Below, in pieces: positions 8,391 through 16,765 of a DNA stretch of 18,493 bases. How positions within the stretch are numbered: position 1 is the first letter of the stretch; each line of letters begins with the position of its first letter. Position numbers and translations under genes: made by a program. This DNA comes from an uncultured Clostridia bacterium (GTDB lineage Bacteria > Bacillota > Clostridia > TANB77 > CAG-508). The DNA lies in the NCBI GenBank assembly GCA_947624405.1, contig CANQKB010000019.1, forward strand, positions 1-18,493, written 5' to 3'. The notes under the pieces were generated by a model that had not been told where the DNA came from, ran no database searches, and saw nothing but the letters and a program-made list of their open reading frames with translations.

Positions 8391-11300
8391 TTGAGTTTAA
8401 ATATAATATTTGGAAAATCTGGTACAGGTAAGAGTACATATATATTTAATAAAATAAAAGAGATAATAAATAATAAAGAAAAGATTTATATAGTTACTCC
8501 AGAACAGTTTTCATTTACTGCTGAAAAAAAGTTGCTTGAAAGTACAGGGGACGGAGCTGTTATTAATAGTGAGGTTTTGACTTTTTCACGTATGGCTTAT
8601 AGAGTGATAAATGAAAATGGCAATAAATTGCAAAATATTGAGGAATTTGGTAAATCTATGCTTATATATAACATACTTGAGAAGTCAAAAAGCGAGCTTA
8701 CATTTTTAGGTAAAAGTTCGCAGAATTTGGATGTCGCAGAGAGAAGTATAACAGAATTTAAAAAACATAATATATCTGTGGCTAGGTTAAAGCAAATTTC
8801 AGAGAGTGTAGAAGATAAGTATTTAAAAGCAAAACTTGCAGATATGACTTATATATATGAGCAATTTGAAAATGAAATTAATGAAAAGTTTTTAGATGAA
8901 AATGATTCGTTAACTTATCTTGCCGAGAATATAAAAAATACAAAAGCTTTTAATAATTCTATTATATTTATAGATGAGTTTGTGGGTTTTACTCCTCAAG
9001 AGTACAAAGTCATAGAAGAACTTATGAAAGTGTGCAAAGAGATGTATGTGACAGTTTGTGCGGATAGTTTGGAGATGAATGATACTAATGTGGATACTGA
9101 TGTCTTTTTTGCAAATAAGTTAACTGCATCGAAACTTATACAAATTGCAGAACTTAATAAAATTGATATAGCTCAAAAGATAAAATTAGATGTGGGGTAT
9201 AGATTTAAGAAAAAAGGTCTTAAATTTTTAGAGGAAAATTTATATGCACCAGTATATAAAAGATATCCCGATGATGTGCCAGAGATTGAGCTTTTTCTTG
9301 CTAAAAATCCATATTCTGAGATTGAACATGTGGCAGAAGAAATTATTAATAATGTGAGAGATAATGGATATAGGTATAAAGATATAGGGATAATTACCAA
9401 AAACATTGATACATATTCGAGTTTGATTAAAGCCATTTTTTCAAAATATGATATACCAGTATATATAGATGAAAAAAAAGATTTAAGTGATAATATTTTA
9501 ATAAAATATATTATTAGTTTATTAGATGTGTTTGCAAAGAATTTTTCATATGAAAGTGTTGTAAGCTATATTAAGCTTAAGTTTTGTGGACTTACAGAAG
9601 AAGAAACTTACAAAATTGAGAATTATGCAAAAAAGTGGGGAGTAAAATATAGCAAATGGTATAAAGAAGATTGGAAGTTTGGAGAAGATGAAGAGGTCTT
9701 AACTGAGTTAAATGATATTAGAAAAAGAGTAATGGAACCACTTTTAAATTTTAGGGATAAATGCTACACACAGAGAACTGCAAGAGAATTAAGCAAAGGG
9801 ATTTATGAATTTTTGATTGAAAATGAAATAGATAAAAAGCTTCAAGAAAAAGCAAATAAAATGAGAGATTATAATGCAGACTTGGCAGAAGAATATGAAG
9901 ATAGTTTTAATGTGGTTATTAAAATTTTAGATGAAATTGTAAAAGTTTTTGGTGATGAGAAAGTTAGCTTTGAAAAATACGCAGATTTTTTGAAAATATC
10001 TTTTACTGAAAATGGACTTGGCAAATTGCCTGCTGGATTTGATGAGGTAACTGTTGGTGATGTTGATAGATCGAGAAGCCATACAGTTAAGGCAATTTTT
10101 ATTATCGGGTTAAATGATGGCGTTTTTCCAAGTATAAATAATGATGAAGGATTTTTGAATGATAACGATAGAGAGTTTTTGAAAGAGATGAATGTTGAAC
10201 TTGCAAAAACTACTATGGAAGCTTTATATAATGATAATTTTAATATATATAAAGCATTTACAACAGCAGAGGAAAAACTGTATATGTCGTATATATCAGC
10301 AGATAGCGATGGAACTGGGCAAAAGCCATCAACTATTTTACTTAGATTGAAGAAAATTTTTGCTTTGAAAGAGAAAAGTGATGTTATTCATAGAAAAATG
10401 TCAATTTCTAGGAAAGAAGCAGTTTTTGATGAACTTTTATTAAATATTAGAAATTTTAAAGATAGTAATGATATTGATCCAGTTTGGTTTGGAGTATATA
10501 AAGTTTTTGAAGCGGATAAGGAATGGAAAGATAAACTAAAAATTGCAATGGAAGGACTTAATTTTTCAAATAAACCAGAGGTTATAAATAAAAAGAATAT
10601 TCAAAGACTTTATGGAAAAACATTGAAAACAAGCGTATCACGTCTTGAAAGCTATAGAAAATGTCCATTTTCATTTTATTTAAAGTATGGCTTGAAAGTA
10701 AAGGATAGAGATACTTTTAAGCTTGAAAGTTTAGATACGGGAACGTTTATGCATGATGTTATAGATACTTTTTTTGATGTGATAGAAAGTAGAGAAATAA
10801 GACTAGAAGATGTAACTGATGAGATTATGAAAAAGATAATTGATGAAATAATTGATGATAAATTGAAACTTAAGCAAAATTATATTTTTATCAGTTCTGC
10901 TAAGTTTAGAAATCAAACTTTTAGGCTAAAAAGGTTGATTTTGAAAGCAATGAAATATATTATTTTGTCTATAACTGATAGTGATTTTGAAGTGTTAGGA
11001 CATGAGATTGAGTTTGGAGAGGGAAAGAAGTACCCACCGATAGAGATAAATTTGGAAGATGGAAAAAAGGTTGAAATTGTTGGTAAGATTGATAGAGTTG
11101 ATGTGGCAAAAGATGAAGAAGGAAAGTATCTTAGAATAATTGATTATAAATCTTCTAATAATTTCATAAGCTTAAATGATGTAGCATATGGATTGCAACT
11201 TCAGTTACTTACTTATCTTGATGCAACTTGTAAGATTGAAAATGCTGAGGCAGCTGCAGTATTGTATTTTAATTTGATTGAGGAGAAGATTGATAAAAGA

Positions 11301-11718
11301 AGAAAACCAGAAGAGATTGAGGAAGATATTAGAAAGAATTTTAAGATGAAGGGCTTGATACTAGCTGAGGTTAAGATTGTTAAAATGATGGATAAGTCCC
11401 TAGAAAGTGGATATTCTAATGTTATTCCAGTAATGGTAAAAAAAGATGGAGAAATATCAGAAAAAAAATCAAATGTTGCCTCTAAAGAACAGTTCGATGC
11501 TTTACAAAATCATATTATTAGGACGGTAGAAGAGATTTCTAAGGAGATTTTGAGCCGGCAATATTGATATTAGACCTTTTTATAAGACTACTATGACAGC
11601 GTGTAAGTTTTGTGAGTATAAGGCTATTTGCCAGTTTGATACTTCTTCTTTTGGCAATGAGTATAATTATTTGCCAACATTAAAAGATGATAAGGTCTGG
11701 GAAAAAATAGGGCTATAA
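8391..11718 (+). CDS. addB: AddB subunit of the AddAB helicase-nuclease, read through one CGG frameshift
   Basis: AddB processes double-strand breaks with AddA. The TTG start at 8391 has AGAAAGGG at 8373-8380. Walker A is G8-KSGT-GKST near the N-terminus. The C-terminal nuclease has GKIDRVD, IIDYKSS and LQLQLLTYLDA. AddB holds a 4Fe-4S cluster on one cysteine before the nuclease motifs and three after. C758 (KCPFSFY) is the first. The plain frame stops at 11567 (1058 aa) and lacks the other three. Skipping C11556 gives EILS|GNIDIRPFYK and then C1071-x2-C1074-x5-C1080, the family pattern, ending at 11718 with 1108 aa. addA is not in the window, which is unusual because addB and addA are normally adjacent. 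Confidence 0.93.
11556..11558 (+). other. CGG +1 frameshift site 4 (addB)
   Basis: In-frame context TTG AGC CGG CAA. Skipping C11556 gives AGC GGC AAT ATT GAT (S-G-N-I-D) and restores 53 C-terminal residues including three Fe-S cysteines. Glycine is residue 1056. Confidence 0.9.
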
Positions 11719-11749
11719 TAAAATGTAACTACAAATTAAGGAGGAGTTT

Positions 11750-12550
11750 ATGAATTGTTTGTCTAATGATGAGGTTGTTCATGTAAAGGAAAATGGAATA
11801 GAGTATATACAATTTAAAAGATTATTGGAATATGAAGATAGGATTACACATTGCTTTACATTGAAACCACTTGATTTCAAAATAGAAAATAATAATAATA
11901 AAGTATTAAATGAATATGATAAGATTTGCAAGGCTTTAGAGATTGATTCTAAAAATTTATATAGACCAAGTCAAACTCATTCTAATAACGTTAAGTGTGT
12001 GAATGATGAAGAACCAGGAATATATACTAAAGAATTTCAAGAGGTTGACGGGTTGATTACAGATAAAACTGATAAGATTTTATCACTTACTTTCGCAGAT
12101 TGTACACCACTTTTTTTCTTTGAGCCTGTGAAAAATGTTATTGGGAATATACATTCTGGATGGAGAGGAACATATCAAGAAATTGCGAAAACAGCTGTTA
12201 GAAAGTTTGTTACAGATTATGGCGTAAATGTTAAAGATTTAATTTGTGTAATTGGTCCAAGTATTTGTGGAAAGTGTTTTGAGGTTGATGAAGAAATTGC
12301 GAAGCAGTTTGCTGATAAGTTCAATGAAGCCAATGGGTTTAGAAATATAGTAAAAAAATTTGATAATAAAAATAAATATCTTATTGACACGGAACTAATA
12401 AATAGGGTAATATTAAATAGAGAAGGGCTAAGTAATAAAAATATTATTTCATGTGGATTATGTACAAAATGTTTTTCTGCCTATATGCATTCTGTAAGAG
12501 AAGATGGAGAAAAGGCAGGAAGGAATACAGCATTGATTATGCTGAAATAG
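11750..12550 (+). CDS. pgeF: PgeF/YfiH laccase-domain protein (polyphenol oxidase family)
   Basis: A single-domain protein of 266 aa in the COG1496 family. Family members act as purine nucleoside phosphorylase/adenosine deaminase-like enzymes or as peptidoglycan editing factor in other bacteria. Visible signatures are QTHSNNV (about residues 76-82), ADCTPLFFF with C118, HSGWRGT with H135, and GPSICGKCFEVD; the His-Cys-His metal set is therefore present. An extra CGLCTKCFSAYMHS follows near residue 235. AAGGAGGAG (11738-11746) precedes the ATG. It starts 31 bases after the restored addB stop, so it is likely in the same transcript; a TATAAT at 11714-11719 has no convincing -35. Confidence 0.9.
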   Translation: MNCLSNDEVVHVKENGIEYIQFKRLLEYEDRITHCFTLKPLDFKIENNNNKVLNEYDKICKALEIDSKNLYRPSQTHSNNVKCVNDEEPGIYTKEFQEVDGLITDKTDKILSLTFADCTPLFFFEPVKNVIGNIHSGWRGTYQEIAKTAVRKFVTDYGVNVKDLICVIGPSICGKCFEVDEEIAKQFADKFNEANGFRNIVKKFDNKNKYLIDTELINRVILNREGLSNKNIISCGLCTKCFSAYMHSVREDGEKAGRNTALIMLK

Positions 12551-12580
12551 TGATTTATACTTTGGAAAGGAATGAAGTGA

Positions 12581-13598
12581 ATGATAAACGAAAAGGACAA
12601 AATGATTATTTATAATCAACTAATTAAATTTACAAATATGGCAGATTTTAGCGAAGAAAAAATGATGAGTAAAGATAAGTTTTTAGAATTACCAGCCGAT
12701 AAAATGGTAGAATATGCTTTTTCATATAGAGATGAATGTGCTGATAGTTACGAAAAATTATCAAAAGAAAATAAAAAAAGAGATTTATATATCGAATTAC
12801 CAGATATGGACTTATCTGGGATTAATATGAAAAATTTTTATCTTCATGATTTTATGGCAGGTTATGCTGTGGAAAGAAGTGATGGTAAAAAGGTTTTTAT
12901 AACAACAAGAGTTAATTTAAAAGATACTAATTGTGTTGTAAATATGGGAAGTATTAGACCGATTATATTATCGATTGATGGCAAAACAATAAGAGAAATA
13001 ACTGCAGATATTACAAAATGTGATTTCCGTGGATGTAAAGTTTTTGGAAAGTTTCAAAATAGTAATGCAAAGCTGGAATATTTTAATGATAATTTGCCAG
13101 AAGATTATATGAATAGGCTAAAAGAGTTTAAGGTACCAGATAGTGTCAAATTAACTACAACAGATGTATATAATGCGATTAATGATGGAAAATTAGTTAG
13201 AGGAATGAATGGACTTGAAAAAATAAAACAAATGGTAGATTATGATATGACTGATATAAATGAAAAAATATGGAAATATAGAGAGATTATACGAGATTAT
13301 AATATTGATATATCATATACAGGTGTTTTCATACATCGCTTTGGATTAGATTCAGTAGGAAAAGAAAATTATTTGATTAATTTAGAAAAACAAGCAAAAG
13401 AAGCATATATGAAAGGTGATATGGATTATGTTGAACACGTGTTTAAAAGTCTTGATAAAAATACAAAAAAGAGTTTAGTAGGATTAGCATTGAAAGATCG
13501 GCAATGTTGAATTTGCTCAAAAACACGAAAAAGAATTGAACACTGTTCAAAAGAAATATCTTGGGGTAAGTAAGAAGAAGTACAAAAGTGAGGATTAA
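12581..13598 (+). CDS. Unknown protein with pentapeptide-like segments, read through one CGG frameshift
   Basis: I do not recognise a named family. The N-terminal part is helical and charged. Short pentapeptide-like runs occur near residues 76-90 (DLSGINMKNFYLHDF) and 141-152 (ADITKCDFRGCK), with a beta-rich stretch between. The C-terminal half is helical, ending in lysine-rich KYLGVSKKKYKSED. The plain frame ends at 13510 (LKDRQC). Skipping C13499 gives LKDGNVEFAQKHEKEL and continues to 13598 for 338 aa. No signal peptide or membrane helix. ATG 12581 has GGAAAGG at 12564-12570. It is 30 bases after pgeF and probably in the same operon. Confidence 0.7.
13499..13501 (+). other. CGG +1 frameshift site 5 (unknown protein)
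   Basis: In-frame context AAA GAT CGG CAA TGT TGA. Skipping C13499 gives GAT GGC AAT GTT GAA TTT (D-G-N-V-E-F) and 32 further codons to TAA 13596-13598. Glycine is residue 307. There is no family alignment to test this one; the evidence is the pattern and the protein-like tail. Confidence 0.65.
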
Positions 13599-13627
13599 GA
13601 TGTTTTATTTGAAAAGAGATGATACTT

Positions 13628-14195
13628 ATGACGTATGATACATGGGAAGAGTTAGAAGTAGGCATCGAAGGATGTAAAAAGTGTAGACTTTGTGAAACAA
13701 GAAATAATATAGTTTTTGGAGTAGGTAATAAAAATGCTGATTTAATGTTTATAGGTGAAGGACCAGGTGCAGATGAAGATAGGTTACGGAGAACCTTTTG
13801 TGGGTAAAGCAGGAAAGCTTATGGACAAGGCTTTTATAGGGCTTGGTATAAAAAGAGAAGAAGTGTATATTGCGAATATAGTTAAGTGTAGACCACCACA
13901 AAATAGAAATCCAGAAAATGATGAGGCACAAGCGTGTATGGATTTTTTAAGGAGTCAAGTAATGCTTGTTAAACCTAAAATTATTGTACTTCTAGGAAGT
14001 GTAGCACTCAAAAATATTTTGGGAAAAGATTATGGAATTACAGCATCTAGAGGAAAATGGTTTGAAAATAAAGGAATATTATATATGCCAACATGGCATC
14101 CAGCAGCATTATTACGAGATGAAACTAAGAAAATAGATTTTTGGAAAGATTTAAAGGAAGTACTAGCAAGACTAGAGATTGTTAACAGCATGTGA
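13628..14195 (+). CDS. Family 4 uracil-DNA glycosylase (Fe-S), read through one CGG frameshift
   Basis: The enzyme removes uracil from DNA. The start at 13628 is chosen because AAAAGAGA lies just upstream; an in-frame ATG at 13619 has no room for a ribosome binding site. Fe-S cysteines are C16-x2-C19, C87 (VKCRPPQNRNP) and C103, with the expected spacing. GEGPGADED lies at residues 43-51 and HPAALLR is near the C-terminus. The plain frame stops at 13807, losing nearly all of the enzyme. Skipping C13787 gives DRL|GEPFVGKAGKLMD, the conserved catalytic-loop motif, and the frame continues to 14195 for 188 aa, a normal length. It follows the unknown gene after about 30 bases and precedes gltD by 17 bases. 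Confidence 0.93.
13787..13789 (+). other. CGG +1 frameshift site 6 (uracil-DNA glycosylase)
   Basis: In-frame context AGG TTA CGG AGA ACC. Skipping C13787 gives TTA GGA GAA CCT TTT GTG GGT (L-G-E-P-F-V-G), the family-conserved motif. Glycine is residue 54. Confidence 0.92.
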
Positions 14196-14212
14196 AAGGA
14201 ATGGAGTAGATT

Positions 14213-15469
14213 ATGGAAAAAGAAGAAGTGCAAAAATTGGCTGATGAATGCTTAAGTTGTAAGACAAAACCTTGTAGGAATGGTTGCCCTTTAAAAAATG
14301 ATATTACTGAATTTATAAAATTTGTAAAAGAGGAGAAATATAAAAAAGCATATGATGTTTTGCTGGATACTACAGTTTTACAATCGATTTGTGGAAGAAT
14401 TTGTCCTCATACAAAACAATGTGAAGGTTCATGTATAAAGGGAATCAAAGGAGAGCCTGTAAATATAGGAAAGATAGAGGCTTTTATTGGAGATATGGCA
14501 ATTAAGGAAGGCTGGAGAATTGACAGAATTGAAGGAGAAGAAGATAAAGATAAAAAAATTGCAATAGTGCGGAGGAGGGCCAGCTGGTATTACTGCTTCT
14601 TCATATCTTGCAAGACGAGGATATGATGTTACAATATATGAGAAACATAAAGAACTTCGGTGGGTTACTTTCTCATGGAATACCTGATTTTAGATTGCCA
14701 AGAAATATTATAAATGATACAATAGGAAAAATAATTGATATAGGGGTAAAAGTAGAGCTTGGAAAGGAAATTGGTAAAGATATTAGCTTAGACGAGTTAA
14801 AGCAAAAGTATGATGCTGTTTTGCTTACTTTTGGCGCAAATGTTTCTTCTAAAATGCATATTGAAGGAGAAGATAAAGCTGGAGTTTTTGGCGCAAATGA
14901 ACTTCTTGAATATGAGAATTTTCCGGATTTTTATGGAAAGAATGTTGTTGTTGTAGGCGGTGGAAATACCGCTATTGATGTTGCAAGAACAGTGAATAAA
15001 AAAGAAGCTAAGAATGTATATGTGCTATACAGAAGAGGAAGAGCGCAAATGCCAGCAGAGGATAAGGAAATAGATGAAGCAATTTCTGAAGGAATAGTAT
15101 TTTTATATCAGATAAATCCTATAAAAATATTAGGAGAAGATAAAGTATGTGGAGTTGAAGCTTTAAAGACGAAGCTTATTGAGACGCCAGGAGAAAGACC
15201 AAGACCAGTTAATATAGAGGGAAGTAATTGTGAAGTTGATGCGGATTATGTGATTATGGCACTTGGTTCAAAACCTAATAAGGATACAATAGAAATGTTA
15301 GGCCTTGAAACTAATGATTGGGGATACATAAAGGTTGATGATAATTATGAGACATCACAAAAAGGAGTTTTTTCTGCAGGTGATTTGATGCGGAAGTAAA
15401 GCAACTGTTGCTTGGGCTTCAAAATCTGGAAGGGAAGCGGCAGAAGCAATAATTAGAAATTTTCGATGA
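14213..15469 (+). CDS. gltD: GltD-like NAD(P)-dependent Fe-S/FAD oxidoreductase, read through three CGG frameshifts
   Basis: This resembles the small subunit of glutamate synthase and related electron-transfer subunits. The N-terminus has cysteine motifs for two Fe-S clusters (CLSCKTKPCRNGCP and CGRICPHTKQCEGSC). Three in-frame CGG codons split it. Skipping C14570 rebuilds IAIV|GGGPAGITASS, the FAD-binding loop (V119-GGG). Skipping C14658 rebuilds YEKHKEL|GGLLSHGIPDF. Skipping C15391 rebuilds AGDLM|GSKATVAWASKSGREAAEAI. A second nucleotide-binding loop VVVGGGNTAIDVA is intact. The product is 417 aa, a normal length for this family. No gltB is in the window, so its partner is unknown and the gltD symbol is by similarity only. 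A conventional caller would report fragments at 14213-14626 and 14608-15399. Confidence 0.92.
14570..14572 (+). other. CGG +1 frameshift site 7 (gltD)
   Basis: In-frame context ATA GTG CGG AGG AGG. Skipping C14570 gives GTG GGA GGA GGG CCA GCT GGT (V-G-G-G-P-A-G), an invariant dinucleotide-binding loop. Reading the CGG and then slipping back two bases would insert an arginine into that loop, so the +1 skip is favoured. Confidence 0.95.
14658..14660 (+). other. CGG +1 frameshift site 8 (gltD)
   Basis: In-frame only after the shift at site 7: GAA CTT CGG TGG GTT. Skipping C14658 gives CTT GGT GGG TTA CTT (L-G-G-L-L), the conserved GG that follows the first FAD strand. An in-frame CGA (14616-14618) between the two sites is read as arginine without a shift. 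Confidence 0.95.
15391..15393 (+). other. CGG +1 frameshift site 9 (gltD)
   Basis: In-frame context TTG ATG CGG AAG TAA. Skipping C15391 gives ATG GGA AGT AAA GCA ACT GTT (M-G-S-K-A-T-V) and the normal C-terminus with GREAAEAI. Glycine is residue 393. Confidence 0.92.
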
Positions 15470-15485
15470 ATTACCTGAGAAAATA

Positions 15486-15696
15486 GTTACAATTCACAGC
15501 CGATTTTCGCTAAGCTACCTGAGGAAATGATTTTAAAAATGCGGCGTTGCGTTCTCCAAGGCGTTTAAGATAAATTGGATTGTTAAAATACAGATACGAA
15601 TTTGAAACAATACAAGCAAGTAAACGAGTAGGTCGAACTCACTTCGATTTTTAAAACATTCCTCCACGCTTAGCTAGTTGGGCTGTGAATTGTAAC
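15486..15696 (+). repeat. Full copy of the 211-bp inverted-repeat element with perfect 16-bp ends
   Basis: GTTACAATTCACAGCC (15486-15501) is the exact reverse complement of GGCTGTGAATTGTAAC (15681-15696). Inner arms GCTAAGC (15509-15515) and GCTTAGC (15668-15674), then GAGGAA/TTCCTC and ATTTTAAAAAT/ATTTTTAAAA, extend the pairing, so each arm is about 55 bases. The core of about 100 bases is non-coding. No clear target duplication is seen. It lies 17 bases after the gltD stop, between gltD and the rpsL promoter. Confidence 0.93.
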
Positions 15697-15735
15697 GAAA
15701 AATGATTTAAAAACTAAAAAAAATTTATCAAAGCA

Positions 15736-15764
15736 TTGACTTTAAGCTAAAAAGATGGTACAAT
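15736..15764 (+). promoter_or_regulatory. Promoter of the rpsL operon
   Basis: TTGACT (15736-15741) and TACAAT (15759-15764) with a 17-base spacer and a TG one base before the -10 (extended -10 type). Transcription would start near 15771. Confidence 0.75.
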
Positions 15765-15794
15765 AAATAACGTTGGTTTTTGTACCATTTTTTT
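15755..15794 (+). terminator. Terminator-like hairpin overlapping the rpsL promoter
   Basis: ATGGTAC (15755-15761) pairs perfectly with GTACCAT (15782-15788), followed by Ts to 15794. The 5' arm covers the start of the -10 element, so only read-through RNA from upstream can form it; RNA begun at the rpsL promoter lacks that arm and can instead pair GTTGGT (15772-15777) with ACCAAC (15799-15804). Confidence 0.55.
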
Positions 15795-15835
15795 AGAGAC
15801 CAACAAAAAATAATAAAAATGGAGGTGAAATTTAA

Positions 15836-16249
15836 GTGCCAACAATTAATCAATTAGTAAGAAAAGGAAGAAAATCATCAAGAGCAAAATCTACAGCACC
15901 TGCTTTACAACATGGATTCAATTCAAAGAAAAATAGACCAACAAATAGCAGATCACCACAAAAAAGAGGTGTATGCACAGTTGTAAAAACAGTTACTCCT
16001 AAAAAGCCAAATTCAGCATTAAGAAAAGTTGCCAGAGTTAGACTTTCAAATGGTTATGAAGTTACTTCATATATACCAGGAGAAGGACATAACTTACAAG
16101 AGCACAGTGTTGTTTTAATAAGAGGTGGAAGAGTAAAGGATTTACCAGGTGTTAGATACCACATTATAAGAGGTACTCTTGATACTGCAGGGGTTAAAGA
16201 CAGAATGCAAGGTAGATCTAAGTATGGGGCTAAGAAACCTAAAAAATAA
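15836..16249 (+). CDS. rpsL: 30S ribosomal protein S12
   Basis: S12 sits at the decoding centre of the small subunit. The 137-aa protein has the canonical PTINQLVRKGR start, TPKKPNSALRKVARVRL, PGEGHNLQEHSVVLIRGGRVKDLPGVRYHIIRG and the basic C-terminus. The GTG start at 15836 follows GGAGGTGA (15821-15828). It is the first gene of the usual rpsL-rpsG-fusA order. No in-frame CGG. In S12, residues of the KPNS and GGRVKDLPG loops influence decoding accuracy and frame maintenance; nothing visibly abnormal is seen there by eye. Confidence 0.98.
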   Translation: MPTINQLVRKGRKSSRAKSTAPALQHGFNSKKNRPTNSRSPQKRGVCTVVKTVTPKKPNSALRKVARVRLSNGYEVTSYIPGEGHNLQEHSVVLIRGGRVKDLPGVRYHIIRGTLDTAGVKDRMQGRSKYGAKKPKK

Positions 16250-16765
16250 AAATTTGAACAATAATCAGCATCTTGCGTCGTTGTTCTGCGGTCAAATTAT
16301 CCTCGACAGCCAGCAGGCTAGTCTGCGGTAATTTGCCTTGAACGCCTAGCAATATACTAATTCTTGTCCAAATTTTGAAGCAGAAAATATTGTTCATAAA
16401 ATTAGATTTAAATTAAGATTAGTATAAAGTAAAATGTTGGTCTGCGGTTATTTACCTAGCTTTCCTAGCAATACTTGCTTTTGATTTGAATTACATTTGA
16501 ACAATAATCAGTCTTTAAAAGATTATACTTGCAAAATTTTAAATGTGCTTATAATTGTTGCTAAAGGTACTTAAATTTAGAATAGATTATATGCACTAAC
16601 GGGGATAAAATCCTCGAGTAACTTAAGATATTTTTTAATATCTAAAATTAATAGAAGAAAGAGAAAATAGAGGAAAGAAGGAAAATGTAAAAACGGACGG
16701 TTCGAAATTTCTAACTTTCTAACATCTAAACTCTAACTTCTAGTAAAGTAAAGGAGTGAAGAAAA
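16250..16765 (+). other. Unusually long rpsL-rpsG spacer with repeats and hairpins
   Basis: About 516 bases without a gene. A 17-base direct repeat ATTTGAACAATAATCAG occurs at 16252-16268 and 16495-16511. A partial inverted match TGAACAATA lies as ...ATATTGTTCA near 16386-16397. TCTGCGGT occurs three times, and the two longer units (16322 on and 16441 on) share TCTGCGGT.ATTT.CCT and CCTAGCAATAC. A hairpin pairs CAAATTA (16293-16299), GAC and AGCC with GGCT, GTC and TAATTTG (16329-16335). Two more stems lie at about 16600-16616 (CGGGGA/TCCTCG) and 16626-16643 (AGATATT/AATATCT). A pyrimidine-rich CTAAC-repeated stretch (16710-16742) precedes the rpsG ribosome binding site. Confidence 0.7.

Noticed and set aside
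13600..13638. ATG at 13600 or 13619 as the start of the uracil-DNA glycosylase.
   Set aside because: 13600 is in another frame and stops after 12 codons; 13619 has no properly spaced ribosome binding site, unlike 13628.
14570..14572. A -2 shift after reading CGG as arginine.
   Set aside because: It restores the frame too, but would insert Arg into VGGGPAG and other tightly conserved motifs; a +1 skip gives the canonical sequences.
2100..15393. Treating the six broken genes as pseudogenes or as sequencing errors.
   Set aside because: All nine breaks are identical in type, codon and phase, the rest of each gene is clean and full length, and out-of-phase CGG is unaffected. Raw read inspection is still the decisive check.
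2100..15393. Simple reassignment of CGG to another amino acid.
   Set aside because: A new meaning for CGG would not change the downstream frame, and the following frame must change at every site to recover the protein.
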